From Siphonodentalium dalli (lineage: Eukaryota; Mollusca; Scaphopoda; Gadilida; Siphonodentaliidae), in NCBI GenBank assembly GCA_032622095.1, contig CP136069.1, positions 103,816,278 to 103,880,277 of the forward strand: DNA of 64,000 nucleotides, written 5' to 3'. Made by a program: the position numbers and the translations under genes. Below the pieces are notes generated by a model. The model saw only the letters and a list, made by a program, of their open reading frames with translations, ran no database searches and was not told the DNA's origin. Shown here in pieces: positions 43,601 through 58,024 of this stretch (position 1 is the first letter of the stretch; the number at the start of each line of letters is the position of its first letter).

Positions 43601-46600
43601 TGTAGGTGGTCAACCGAGGGTCAACTGGTCCGGGTTTTCTGTAAGGCGGGTAAGAATGGTGATTATGTTGGCATAAAGCGACAGCTTGTGCCACTAAATA
43701 CTCAAACTATACGAAATTTCCTTCAAAATTTGTCGATTTTTACGTGCCACTCCACCCAGGGTATGTGTAGGTTGTCAAACGAGGGTCAAGTGGTCCGGGT
43801 TTTCTGTAAGGCGGGTAGGAATTGTGATTATGTGGGCATAAAGCGACAGCTTGTGCCACTAAATACTCGAACTATACGAAATTTCCTTCGAAATTGGTCG
43901 ATTTTTACTTACCATCCCCCCGGATATATGTAGGTGGTCAACCGAGGGTCAACTGGTCCGGGTTTTCTGAAAGGCGGGTAGGAATGGTGATTATGTGGGC
44001 ATAAAGCAACAGCTTGTGCCACTAAATACTCAAACTATACAAAATTTCCTTCAAAATTGGTCGATTTTTACATACCATCCCCCACAGGATATCAGTAGGT
44101 GGTCAACCGAGGGTCAACTCGTCCGGGTTTTATGTAAGACGGGTAGGAATGTTGATCATGTGGGCATAAAGCGACAGCTTGTGCCACTAAATACTCAAAC
44201 TATACGAAATTTCCATCAAAATTGGTCGATTTGTACGTACCATCCCCCCAGGATATATGTAGGTGGTCAACCGAGTGTCAACTGGTCCGGGTTTTCTGAA
44301 AGGCGGGTAGGAATGGTGATTATGTGGGCATAAAGCGACAGCTTGTGCCACTAAATACTCAAACTATACGAAATTTCCTTCAAAATTGGTCGATTTTTAC
44401 GTGCCATCCTCCCAGGATATCTGTAGGTGGTCAACCGAGGGTCAACTGGTCAGAGTATTCTGTATGGCGGGTAGGAATGGTGATTATGTGGGAATAAAGC
44501 GACAGCTTGTGCCACTAAATACTCAAACTATACGAAATTTCCTTCAAAATTGGTCGATTTTTATGTACCACCGCCCCCTAGGGTATCTGTAGGTGGTCAA
44601 CCGAGGGTCAACTGGTCCGGGTTTTCTGAAAGGCGGGTAGGAATGGTAATTATGTGGGCATAAAGCGACAGCTTGTGCCACTAAATACTCAAACTATTCG
44701 AAATTTCCTTCAAAATTGGTCGATTTTTACGTAACACCGCCCCCCCCCCCCTCAGGGTAGCTGTAGGTGGTCAACCGAGGGTCAACTGGTCCGGGTTTTC
44801 TGAAAGGCGGGTAGGAATGGTAATTATGTGGGCATAAAGCGACAGCTTGTGCCACTAAATACTTAAACTATACGAAATTTCCTTCAAAATTTGTCGATTT
44901 GTACGTAACATCCCCCGGGATATCTGTAGGTGGTCAAGCGAGGGTCAACTGGTCCGGGTTTTCTGTAAGGCGGGTAGGAATGGTGATTATGTGGGCATAA
45001 AGCGACAGCTTGTGCCACTAAATACTCAAACTATACGAAATTTCCTTCAAAATTGGTCGATTTTTACGTGCCATCACTCAGGATATCTGTAGGTGGTCAA
45101 CCGAGGGTCAACTGGTTCGGGTTTTATGAAAGGCGGGTAGGAATGGTGATTATGCGGTCATAAAGCGACAGCTTGTGCCACTATTAAAATACTCAAACTA
45201 TACGAAATTTCCTTCAAAATTGGTCGATTTTTACGTACCATCACTCAGGATATCTGTAGGTGGTCAACAGAGTGTCAACTGGTCCGGGTTTTCTGAAAGA
45301 CGGGTAGGAATGGTCATTATGTGGGCATAAAGCGACAGCTTGTGCAACTAAATACTCAATCTATACGAAATTTCCTTCAAAATTGGTCGATATTTACGTA
45401 CCATCCCCCCCCAGGATAACTGTAGGTGGTCAACCGAGGGTCAACTGGTCCGGGTTTTCGGTAAGGCGGGTAGGAATGGTGACTATGTGGGCATAAAGCG
45501 ATATCTGAAGGTGGTCAACCGAGGGTCAACTGGTCCGAGTTTTCTGTAAGGCGGGTAGGAATGGTGATTATGTGGGCATAAAGCGACAGCTTGTGCAACT
45601 AAATACTCAAACTATACGAAATTTCCATCAAAATTGGTCGATTTGTACGTACCATCACCCCAGGATATATGTAGGTGGTCAACCGAGGGTCAACTGGTCC
45701 GGGTTTTCTGTAAGGCGGGTAAGAATGGTGATTATGTTGGCATAAAGCGACAGCTTGTGCCACTAAATACTCAAACTATACGAAATTTCCTTCAAAATTG
45801 GTCGATTTTTACGTGCCATCCTCCCAGGATATCTGTAGGTGGTCAACCGAGGGTCAACTGGTCAGAGTATTCTGTAAGGCGGGTAGGAATGGTGATTATG
45901 TGGGAATAAAGCGACAGCTTGTGCCACTAAATACTCAAACTATACGAAATTTCCTTCAAAATTGGTCGATTTTTATGTACCACCGCCCCCCAGGGTATCT
46001 GTAGGTGGTCAACCGAGGGTCAACTGGTCCGGGTTTTCTGAAAGGCGGGTAGGAATGGTAATTATGTGGGCATAAAGCGACAGCTTGTGCCACTAAATAC
46101 TCAAACTATACGAAATTTCCTTCAAAATTGGTCGATTTTTACGTGCCATCCTCCCAGGATATCTGTAGGTGGTCAACCGAGGGTCAACTGGTCAGAGTAT
46201 TCTGTAAGGCGGGTAGGAATGGTGATTATGTGGGAATAAAGCGACAGCTTGTGCCACTAAATACTCAAACTATACGAAATTTCCTTCAAAATTGGTCGAT
46301 TTTTATGTACCACCGCCCCCCAGGGTATCTGTAGGTGGTCAACCGAGGGTCAACTGGTCCGGGTTTTCTGAAAGGCGGGTAGGAATGGTAATTATGTGGG
46401 CATAAAGCGACAGCTTGTGCCACTAAATACTTAAACTATACGAAATTTCCTTCAAAATTTGTCGATTTGTACGTAACATCCCCCGGGATATCTGTAGGTG
46501 GTCAAGCGAGGGTCAACTGGTCCGGGTTTTCTGTAAGGCGGGTAGGAATGGTGATTATGTGGGCATAAAGCGACAGCTTGTGCCACTAAATACTCAAACT

Positions 46601-47316
46601 ATACGAAATTTCCTTCAAAATTGGTCGATTTTTACGTGCCATCACTCAGGATATCTGTAGGTGGTCAACCGAGGGTCAACTGGTTCGGGTTTTATGAAAG
46701 GCGGGTAGGAATGGTGATTATGCGGTCATAAAGCGACAGCTTGTGCCACTATTAAAATACTCAAACTATACGAAATTTCCTTCAAAATTGGTCGATTTTT
46801 ACGTACCATCACTCAGGATATCTGTAGGTGGTCAACAGAGTGTCAACTGGTCCGGGTTTTCTGAAAGACGGGTAGGAATGGTCATTATGTGGGCATAAAT
46901 CGACAGCTTGTGCCACTAAATACTCAATCTATACGAAATTTCCTTCAAAATTGGTCGATATTTACGTACCATCCCCCCCCCAGGATAACTGTAGGTGGTC
47001 AACCGAGGGTCAACTGGTCCGGGTTTTCGGTAAGGCGGGTAGGAATGGTGACTATGTGGGCATAAAGCGATATCTGAAGGTGGTCAACCGAGGGTCAACT
47101 GGTCCGAGTTTTCTGTAAGGCGGGTAGGAATGGTGATTATGTGGGCATAAAGCGACAGCTTGTGCCACTAAATACTCAAACTATACGAAATTTTCTTCAA
47201 AATTGGTCGATTTTTACGTAACACCGCCCCCCCCCCCTCAGGGTAGCTGTAGGTGGTCAACCGAGGGTCAACTGGTCCGGGTTTTCTGAAAGGCGGGTAG
47301 GAATGGTGATTATGTG
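40601..47316 (+). repeat. Higher-order repeat copy 1 (6716 bp, about 41 monomers)
   Basis: It begins at the variant GGCATACAGCGACAGC (40601), which recurs at 47317. Rare variants repeat at exactly this step, for example the duplicated ATGAAAGACGGGTTTT near 41390 and 48106, and CCACTCCACCCAGGGTATGT near 41841 and 48557. Confidence 0.85.
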
Positions 47317-50300
47317 GGCATACAGCGACAGCTTGTGCCACTAAATACTTAAACTATACGAAATTTCCTTCAAAATTTGTCGATTTTTACGTTCCATCCC
47401 CCAGGATATCTGTAGGTGGTCAACCGAGGGTCAACTGGTCCGGATTTTCTGTTTAAAGGCGGGCTGTAATGGTGATTATGTGGACATAAAGTTACAGCTT
47501 GTGCCACTAAATACTCAAACTATACGAAATTTCCTTCAAAATTGGGCGATTTTTACGTGCCATCCTCCCAGGATATCTGTAGGTGGTCAACCGAGGGTCA
47601 ACTGGTCCGGGTTTTCTAAAAGGAGGGTAGGAATGGTGATTATGTGGGCATAAAGCGACAGCTTGTGCCACTAAACACTTAAACTATACGAAATATCCTT
47701 CAAAATTTGTCGATTTTTACGTACCATCCCCCCAGGATAACTGTAGGTGGTCAAGCGATGGTCAACTGGTCCGAGTTTTCTGAAAGGCGGGTAGGAATGG
47801 TGAGTATGTGGGCATAAAGCGAAAGCTTGTGCCACTAAATACTCAAACTATACGAAATTTCCTTCAAAATTGTTCGATTTTTACGTAACATCCCCCAGGA
47901 TATCTGTAGGTGGTCAACCGAGGGTCAACTGGTCCGGGTTTTTGTAAGGCGGGTATGAGTGGTGATTATGTGGGCATAAAGCGACAGCTTGTGCCACTAA
48001 ATACTCAAACTATACAAAATTTCCTTCAAAATTGGTCGATTTTTACGTGCCATCCCCCCAGGATAGCTGTAGGTGGTCAACCGAGGGTCAACTGGTTTGG
48101 GTTTTATGAAAGACGGGTTTTATGAAAGACGGGTAGGAATGGTGATTATGCGGGCATAAAGCGACAGCTTGTGCCACTAAATTCTCAAACTATACGAAAT
48201 TTCCTTCAAAATTGGTCGATTTTTACGTACCATCCCCCCAGGATATCTGTAGGTGGGCAACCGAGTGTCAACTGGTCCGGGTTTTCTGAAAGACGGATAG
48301 GAATGGTGATTATGTGGGCATAAAGCTACAGCTTGTGCAACTAAATACTCAAACTATACGAAATTTTCATCAAAATTGGTCGATTTGTACGTACCATCCC
48401 CCCAGGATATCTGTAGGTGGTCAACCGAGGGTCAACTGGTCCGGGTTTTCTGTAAGGCGGGTAAGAATGGTGATTATGTTGGCATAAAGCGACAGCTTGT
48501 GCCACTAAATACTCAAACTATACGAAATTTCCTTCAAAATTGGTCGATTTTTACGTGCCACTCCACCCAGGGTATGTGTAGGTTGTCAAACGAGGGTCAA
48601 CTGGTCCGGGTTTTCTGTAAGGCGGGTAGGAATTGTGATTATGTGGGCATAAAGCGACAGCTTGTGCCACTAAATACTCGAACTATACGAAATTTCCTTC
48701 AAAATTGGTCGATTTTTACTTACCATCCCCCACAGGATATCAGTAGGTGGTCAACCGAGGGTCAACTCCTCCGGGTTTTATGTAAGACGGGTATGAATGG
48801 TGATTATGTGGGCATAAAGCGACAGCTTGTGCCACTAAATACTCAAACAATACGAAATTTCCATCAAAATTGGTCGATTTGTACGTACCATCCCCCCAGG
48901 ATATATGTAGGTGGTCAACCGAGTGTCAACTGGTCCGGGTTTTCTGAAAGGCGGGTAGGAATGGTGATTATGTGGGCGTAAAGCGACAGCTTGTGCCACT
49001 AAATACTCAAACTATACGAAATTTCCTTCAAAATTGGTCGATTTTTACGTGCCATCCTCCCAGGATATATGTAGGTGGTCAACCGAGGGTCAACTGGTCA
49101 GAGTATTCTGTAAGGCGGGTAGGAATGGTGATTATGTGGGAATAAAGCGACAGCTTGTGCCACTAAATACTCAAACTATACGAAATTTCCTTCAAAATTG
49201 GTCGATTTTTACGTACCACCGCCCCAGGGTATCTGTAGGTGGTCAACCGAGGGTCAACTGGTCCGGGTTTTCTGAAAGGCGGGTAGGAATGGTAATTATG
49301 TGGGCATAAAGCGACAGCTTGTGCCACTAAATACTCAAACTATACGAAATTTCCTTCAAAATTGGTCGATTTTTACGTACCACCCCCCCCCCCCCCAGGG
49401 TATCTGTAGGTGGTCAACCGAGGGTCAACTGGTCCGGGTTTTCTGAAAGGCGGGTAGGAATGGTAATTATGTGGGCATAAAGCGACAGCTTGTGCCACTA
49501 AATACTTAAACTATACGAAATTTCCTTCAAAATTTGTCGATTTTTACGTAACATCCCCCCAGGATATCTGTAGGTGGTCAAGCGAGGGTCAACTGGTCCG
49601 GGTTTTCTGTAAGGCGGGTAGGAATGGTGATTATGTGGGCATAAAGCGACAGCTTGTGCCAATAAATACTCAAACTATACGAAATTTCCTTCAAAATTGG
49701 TCGATTTTTACGTGCCATCACTCAGGATATCTGTAGGTGGTCAACCGAGGGTCAACTGGTTCGGGTTTTATGAAAGGCGGGTAGGAATGGTGATTATGCG
49801 GTCATAAAGCGACAGCTTGTGCCACTATTAAAATACTCAAACTATACGAAATTTCCTTCAAAATTGGTCGATTTTTACGTACCATCCCCCCGAGATATCT
49901 GTAGGTGGTCAACAGAGTGTCAACTGGTCCGGGTTTTCTGAAAGACGGGTAGGAATGGTGATTATGTTGGCATAAAGCGACAGCTTGTGCCACTAAATAC
50001 TCAATCTATACGAAATTTCCTTCAAAATTGGTCGATATTTACGTACCATCCCCCCCCCCCCCCAGGATAACTGTAGGTGGTCAACCGAGGGTCAACTGGT
50101 CCGGGTTTTCTGTAAGGCGGGTAGGAATGGTGATTATGTGGGCATAAAGCGATATCTGTAGGTGGTCAACCGAGGGTCAACTGGTCCGAGTTTTCTGTAA
50201 GGCGGATTGGAATGGTGATTATGTGGGCATAAAGCGACAGCTTGTGCAACTAAATACTCAAACTATACGAAATTTCCATAAAAATTGGTCGATTTGTACG

Positions 50301-52550
50301 TACCATCCCCCCAGGATATCTGTAGGTGGTCAACCGAGGGTCAACTGGTCCGGGTTTTCTGTAAGGCGGGTAAGAATGGTGATTATGTTGGCATAAAGCG
50401 ACAGCTTGTGCCACTAAATACTCAAACTATACGAAATTTCCTTCAAAATTTGTCGATTTTTACGTGCCACTCCACCCAGGGTATGTGTAGGTTGTCAAAC
50501 GAGGGTCAAGTGGTCCGGGTTTTCTGTAAGGCGGGTAGGAATTGTGATTATGTGGGCATAAAGCGACAGCTTGTGCCACTAAATACTCGAACTATACGAA
50601 ATTTCCTTCAAAATTGGTCGATTTTTACTTACCATCCCCCCGGATATATGTAGGTGGTCAACCGAGGGTCAACTGGTCCGGGTTTTCTGAAAGGCGGGTA
50701 GGAATGGTGATTATGTGGGCATAAAGCAACAGCTTGTGCCACTAAATACTCAAACTATACAAAATTTCCTTCAAAATTTGTCGATTTGTACGTAACATCC
50801 CCCCAGGATATATGTAGGTGGTCAACCGAGTGTCAACTGGTCCGGGTTTTCTGAAAGGCGGGTAGGAATGGTGATTATGTGGGCATAAAGCGACAGCTTG
50901 TGCCACTAAATACTCAAACTATACGAAATTTCCTTCAAAATTGGTCGATTTTTACGTGCCATCCTCCCAGGATATCTGTAGGTGGTCAACCGAGGGTCAA
51001 CTGGTCAGAGTATTCTGTAAGGCGGGTAGGAATGGTGATTATGTGGGAATAAAGCGACAGCTTGTGCCACTAAATACTCAAACTATACGAAATTTCCTTC
51101 AAAATTGGTCGATTTTTATGTACCACCGCCCCCTAGGGTATCTGTAGGTGGTCAACCGAGGGTCAACTGGTCCGGGTTTTCTGAAAGGCGGGTAGGAATG
51201 GTAATTATGTGGGCATAAAGCGACAGCTTGTGCCACTAAATACTCAAACTATTCGAAATTTCCTTCAAAATTGGTCGATTTTTACGTAACACCGCCCCCC
51301 CCCCCCCTCAGGGTAGCTGTAGGTGGTCAACCGAGGGTCAACTGGTCCGGGTTTTCTGAAAGGCGGGTAGGAATGGTAATTATGTGGGCATAAAGCGACA
51401 GCTTGTGCCACTAAATACTTAAACTATACGAAATTTCCTTCAAAATTTGTCGATTTGTACGTAACATCCCCCGGGATATCTGTAGGTGGTCAAGCGAGGG
51501 TCAACTGGTCCGGGTTTTCTGTAAGGCGGGTAGGAATGGTGATTATGTGGGCATAAAGCGACAGCTTGTGCCACTAAATACTCAAACTATACGAAATTTC
51601 CTTCAAAATTGGTCGATTTTTACGTGCCATCACTCAGGATATCTGTAGGTGGTCAACCGAGGGTCAACTGGTTCGGGTTTTATGAAAGGCGGGTAGGAAT
51701 GGTGATTATGCGGTCATAAAGCGACAGCTTGTGCCACTATTAAAATACTCAAACTATACGAAATTTCCTTCAAAATTGGTCGATTTTTACGTACCATCAC
51801 TCAGGATATCTGTAGGTGGTCAACAGAGTGTCAACTGGTCCGGGTTTTCTGAAAGACGGGTAGGAATGGTCATTATGTGGGCATAAAGCGACAGCTTGTG
51901 CAACTAAATACTCAATATATACGAAATTTCCTTCAAAATTGGTCGATATTTACGTACCATCCCCCCCCAGGATAACTGTAGGTGGTCAACCGAGGGTCAA
52001 CTGGTCCGGGTTTTCGGTAAGGCGGGTAGGAATGGTGACTATGTGGGCATAAAGCGATATCTGAAGGTGGTCAACCGAGGGTCAACTGGTCCGAGTTTTC
52101 TGTAAGGCGGGTAGGAATGGTGATTATGTGGGCATAAAGCGACAGCTTGTGCAACTAAATACTCAAACTATACGAAATTTCCATCAAAATTGGTCGATTT
52201 GTACGTACCATCACCCCAGGATATATGTAGGTGGTCAACCGAGGGTCAACTGGTCCGGGTTTTCTGTAAGGCGGGTAAGAATGGTGATTATGTTGGCATA
52301 AAGCGACAGCTTGTGCCACTAAATACTCAAACTATACGAAATTTCCTTCAAAATTGGTCGATTTTTACGTGCCATCCTCCCAGGATATCTGTAGGTGGTC
52401 AACCGAGGGTCAACTGGTCAGAGTATTCTGTAAGGCGGGTAGGAATGGTGATTATGTGGGAATAAAGCGACAGCTTGTGCCACTAAATACTCAAACTATA
52501 CGAAATTTCCTTCAAAATTGGTCGATTTTTATGTACCACCGCCCCCCAGG
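47317..52550 (+). repeat. Higher-order repeat copy 2 (clear homology to about 52.55 kb)
   Basis: It follows copy 1 with offsets of 6716 to 6720, changing to 6556 after about 50.78 kb because one monomer is missing. Beyond about 52.55 kb the order of variants is rearranged relative to copy 1. Confidence 0.75.
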
Positions 52551-55500
52551 GTATCTGTAGGTGGTCAACCGAGGGTCAACTGGTCCGGGTTTTCTGAAAG
52601 GCGGGTAGGAATGGTAATTATGTGGGCATAAAGCGACAGCTTGTGCCACTAAATACTCAAACTATACGAAATTTTCTTCAAAATTGGTCGATTTTTACGT
52701 AACACCGCCCCCCCCCCCCCCCCTCAGGGTAGCTGTAGGTGGTCAACCGAGGGTCAACTGGTCCGGGTTTTCTGAAAGGCGGGTAGGAATGGTAATTATG
52801 TGGGCATAAAGCGACAGCTTGTGCCACTAAATACTTAAACTATACGAAATTTCCTTCAAAATTTGTCGATTTGTACGTAACATCCCCCGGGATATCTGTA
52901 GGTGGTCAAGCGAGGGTCAACTGGTCCGGGTTTTCTGTAAGGCGGGTAGGAATGGTGATTATGTGGGCATAAAGCGACAGCTTGTGCCACTAAATACTCA
53001 AACTATACGAAATTTCCTTCAAAATTGGTCGATTTTTACGTGCCATCACTCAGGATATCTGTAGGTGGTCAACCGAGGGTCAACTGGTTCGGGTTTTATG
53101 AAAGGCGGGTAGGAATGGTGATTATGCGGTCATAAAGCGACAGCTTGTGCCACTATTAAAATACTCAAACTATACGAAATTTCCTTCAAAATTGGTCGAT
53201 TTTTACGTACCATCACTCAGGATATCTGTAGGTGGTCAACAGAGTGTCAACTGGTCCGGGTTTTCTGAAAGACGGGTAGGAATGGTCATTATGTGGGCAT
53301 AAAGCGACAGCTTGTGCCACTAAATACTCAATCTATACGAAATTTCCTTCAAAATTGGTCGATATTTACGTACCATCCCCCCCAGGATAACTGTAGGTGG
53401 TCAACCGAGGGTCAACTGGTCCGGGTTTTCGGTAAGGCGGGTAGGAATGGTGACTATGTGGGCATAAAGCGATATCTGAAGGTGGTCAACCGAGGGTCAA
53501 CTGGTCCGAGTTTTCTGTAAGGCGGGTAGGAATGGTGATTATGTGGGCATAAAGCGACAGCTTGTGCCACTAAATACTCAAACTATACGAAATTTCCATC
53601 AAAATTGGTCGATTTGTACGTACCATCACCCCAGGATATATGTAGGTGGTCAACCGAGGGTCAACTGGTCCGGGTTTTCTGTAAGGCGGGTAAGAATGGT
53701 GATTATGTTGGCATAAAGCGACAGCTTGTGCCACTAAATACTCAAACTATACGAAATTTCCTTCAAAATTGGTCGATTTTTACGTGCCATCCTCCCAGGA
53801 TATCTGTAGGTGGTCAACCGAGGGTCAACTGGTCAGAGTATTCTGTAAGGCGGGTAGGAATGGTGATTATGTGGGAATAAAGCGACAGCTTGTGCCACTA
53901 AATACTCAAACTATACGAAATTTCCTTCAAAATTGGTCGATTTTTATGTACCACCGCCCCCCAGGGTATCTGTAGGTGGTCAACCGAGGGTCAACTGGTC
54001 CGGGTTTTCTGAAAGGCGGGTAGGAATGGTAATTATGTGGGCATAAAGCGACAGCTTGTGCCACTAAATACTCAAACTATACGAAATGTTCTTCAAAATT
54101 GGTCGATTTTTACGTAACACCGCCCCCCCCCCCCCCTCAGGGTAGCTGTAGGTGGTCAACCGAGGGTCAACTGGTCCGGGTTTTCTGAAAGGCGGGTAGG
54201 AATGGTAATTATGTGGGCATAAAGCGACAGCTTGTGCCACTAAATACTTAAACTATACGAAATTTCCTTCAAAATTTGTCGATTTGTACGTAACATCCCC
54301 CCGGGATATCTGTAGGTGGTCAAGCGAGGGTCAACTGGTCCGGGTTTTCTGTAAGGCGGGTAGGAATGGTGATTATGTGGGCATAAAGCGACAGCTTGTG
54401 CCACTAAATACTCAAACTATACGAAATTTCCTTCAAAATTGGTCGATTTTTACGTGCCATCACTCAGGATATCTGTAGGTGGTCAACCGAGGGTCAACTG
54501 GTTCGGGTTTTATGAAAGGCGGGTAGGAATGGTGATTATGCGGTCATAAAGCGACAGCTTGTGCCACTATTAAAATACTCAAACTATACGAAATTTCCTT
54601 CAAAATTGGTCGATTTTTACGTACCATCACTCAGGATATCTGTAGGTGGTCAACAGAGTGTCAACTGGTCCGGGTTTTCTGAAAGACGGGTAGGAATGGT
54701 GATTATGCAGTCATAAAACGACAGCTTGTGCCACTATTAAAATACTCAAACTATACGAAATTTCCTTCAAAATTGGTCGATTTTTACATACCATCCCCCA
54801 CAGGATATCAGTAGGGTCAACTGGTCAGAGTATTCTGTAAGGCGGGTAGGAATGGTGATTATGTGGGAATAAAGCGACAGCTTGTGCCACTAAATACTCA
54901 AACTATACGAAATTTCCTTCAAAATTGGTCGATTTTTATGTACCACCGCCCCCTAGGGTATCTGTAGGTGGTCAACCGAGGGTCAACTGGTCCGGGTTTT
55001 CTGAAAGGCGGGTAGGAATGGTAATTATGTGGGCATAAAGCGACAGCTTGTGCCACTAAATACTCAAACTATTCGAAATTTCCTTCAAAATTGGTCGATT
55101 TTTACGTAACACCCCCCCCCCCCCCCTCAGGGTAGCTGTAGGTGGTCAACCGAGGGTCAACTGGTCCGGGTTTTCTGAAAGGCGGGTAGGAATGGTAATT
55201 ATGTGGGCATAAAGCGACAGCTTGTGCCACTAAATACTTAAACTATACGAAATTTCCTTCAAAATTTGTCGATTTGTACGTAACATCCCCCGGGATATCT
55301 GTAGGTGGTCAAGCGAGGGTCAACTGGTCCGGGTTTTCTGTAAGGCGGGTAGGAATGGTGATTATGTGGGCATAAAGCGACAGCTTGTGCCACTAAATAC
55401 TCAAACTATACGAAATTTCCTTCAAAATTGGTCGATTTTTACGTGCCATCACTCAGGATATCTGTAGGTGGTCAACCGAGGGTCAACTGGTTCGGGTTTT

Positions 55501-58024
55501 ATGAAAGGCGGGTAGTAATGGTGATTATGCGGTCATAAAGCGACAGCTTGTGCCACTATTAAAATACTCAAACTATACGAAATTTCCTTCAAAATTGGTC
55601 GATTTTTACGTACCATCACTCAGGATATCTGTAGGTGGTCAACAGAGTGTCAACTGGTCCGGGTTTTCTGATAGACGGGTAGGAATGGTGATTATGTGGG
55701 CATAAAGCGACAGCTTGTGCCACTAAATACTCAATCTATACGAAATTTCCTTCAAAATTGGTCGATATTTACGTACCATCCCCCCCAGGATAACTGTAGG
55801 TGGTCAACCGAGGGTCAACTGGTCCGGGTTTTCGGTAAGGCGGGTAGGAATGGTGACTATGTGGGCATAAAGCGATATCTGAAGGTGGTCAACCGAGGGT
55901 CAACTGGTCCGAGTTTTCTGTAAGGCGGGTAGGAATGGTGATTATGTGGGCATAAAGCGACAGCTTGTGCAACTAAATACTCAAACTATACGAAATTTCC
56001 ATCAAAATTGGTCGATTTGTACGTACCATCACCCCAGGATATCTGTAGGTGGTCAACCGAGGGTCAACTGGTCCGGGTTTTCTGTAAGGCGGGTAAGAAT
56101 GGTGATTATGTTGGCATAAAGCGACAGCTTGTGCCACTAAATACTCAAACTATACGAAATTTCCTTCAAAATTGGTCGATTTTTACGTGCCACTCCACCC
56201 AGGGTATGTGTAGGTTGTCAAACGAGGGTCAACTGGTCCGGGTTTTCTGTAAGGCGGGTAGGAATTGTGATTATATGTGCATAAAGCGACAGCTTGTGCC
56301 ACTATTAAAATACTCGAACTATACGAAATTTCCTTCAAAATTGGTCGATTTTTACTTACCATCCCCCCGGATATATGTAGGTGGTCAACCGAGGGTCAAC
56401 TGGTCCGGGTTTTCTGAAAGGCGGGTTGGAATGGTGATTATGTGGGCATAAAGCAACAGCTTGTGCCACTAAATACTCACACTATACAAAATGTCCTTCA
56501 AAATCGGTCGATTTTTACGTACCACCCCCCCCCCCCACCCCAGGATATCAGTAGGTGGTCAACCGAGGGTCAACTCGTCCGGGTTTTCTGTAAGACGGGT
56601 AGGAATGGTGATTAGGTGGGCATAAAGCGACAGCTTGTGCCACTAAATACTCAAACTATACGAAATTTCCTTCAAAATTGGTCGATTTTTACGTACCATC
56701 CCCCCGGATATATGTAGGTGGTCAACCGAGGTTCATCTGGTCCGGATTTTCTGAACGGCGGGTAGGAATGGTGATTATGTGGGCATAAAGCAACAGCTTG
56801 TGCCACTAAATACTCAAACTATACAAAATTTCCTTCAAAATTGGTCGATTTTTACGTACCACCCCCCCCCCCCCCCCCCCTCAGGATATCAGTAGGTGGT
56901 CAACCGAGGGTCAACTCGTCCGGGTTTTCTGTAAGACGGGTAGGAATGGTGATTATGTGGGCATAAAGCGACAGCTTGTGCCAATAAATACTCAAACTAT
57001 ACGAAATTTCCTTCAAAATTGGTCGATTTTTACGTACCATCCCCCCAGGATATCTGTAGGTGGTCACCCGATGGTCAACTGGTCCGGGTTTTCTGAAAGG
57101 CGGGTAGGAATGGTTATTATGTGGGCAGAAAGCGACAGCTTATGCCACTAAATACTCAAACTATACGAAATTTCCTTCAAAATTGGTCGATTTTTACGTT
57201 CCATCCCCCCCAGGATATCTGTAGGTGGTCAACCGAGGGTCAACTGGTCCGGTTTTTCTATAAGGCGGGTTGAAATGGTGATTATGTGGGCATAAAGCGA
57301 TAGCTTGTGTCACTAAATACTCAAACTATACGAAATTTCCTTCAAAATTGGTCGATTTTTACGTGCCATCCTCCCAGGATATCTGTAAGTGGTCAACCGA
57401 GGGTCAACTGGTCCTGTTTTTGTAAAAGGCGGGTAGGAAGGGTGATTATGTGGGCATAAAGCGACAGCTTGTGCCACTAAATACTCAAACTATAGGAAAT
57501 TTCCTTCAAAAGTGGTCGATTTTTACGTGCCATCCCCCCAGGATATCTGTAGGTGGTCAACCGAGGGTCAACTGGTCCGGGTTTTCTAAAAGGCGGGTAG
57601 GAATGGTGATTATGTGGGCATAAAGCGACAGCTTGTGCCACTAAATACTCAAACTATACGAAATTTCCTTCAAAATTTGTCGATTTTTACGTACCATCCC
57701 GCCAGGATAACTGTAGGTGGTCAAGCGATGGTCAACTGGTCCGAGTTTTCTGTAATGCGGGTAGGAGTGGTGATTATGTGGGCATAAAGCGATAGCTTAT
57801 GCCACTAAATACTCAAACTATACAAAATTTCCTTCAAAATTGTTCGATTTTTACGTAACATCCCCCCAGGATATCTGTAGGTGGTCAACCGAGGGACAAC
57901 TGGTCCGGGTTTTTGTAAGGCGGGTAGGAGTGGTGATTATGTGGGCATAAAGCGATAGCTTGTGCCACTAAATACTCAAACTATACAAAATTTCCTTCAA
58001 AATTGGTCGATTTTTACATACCAT

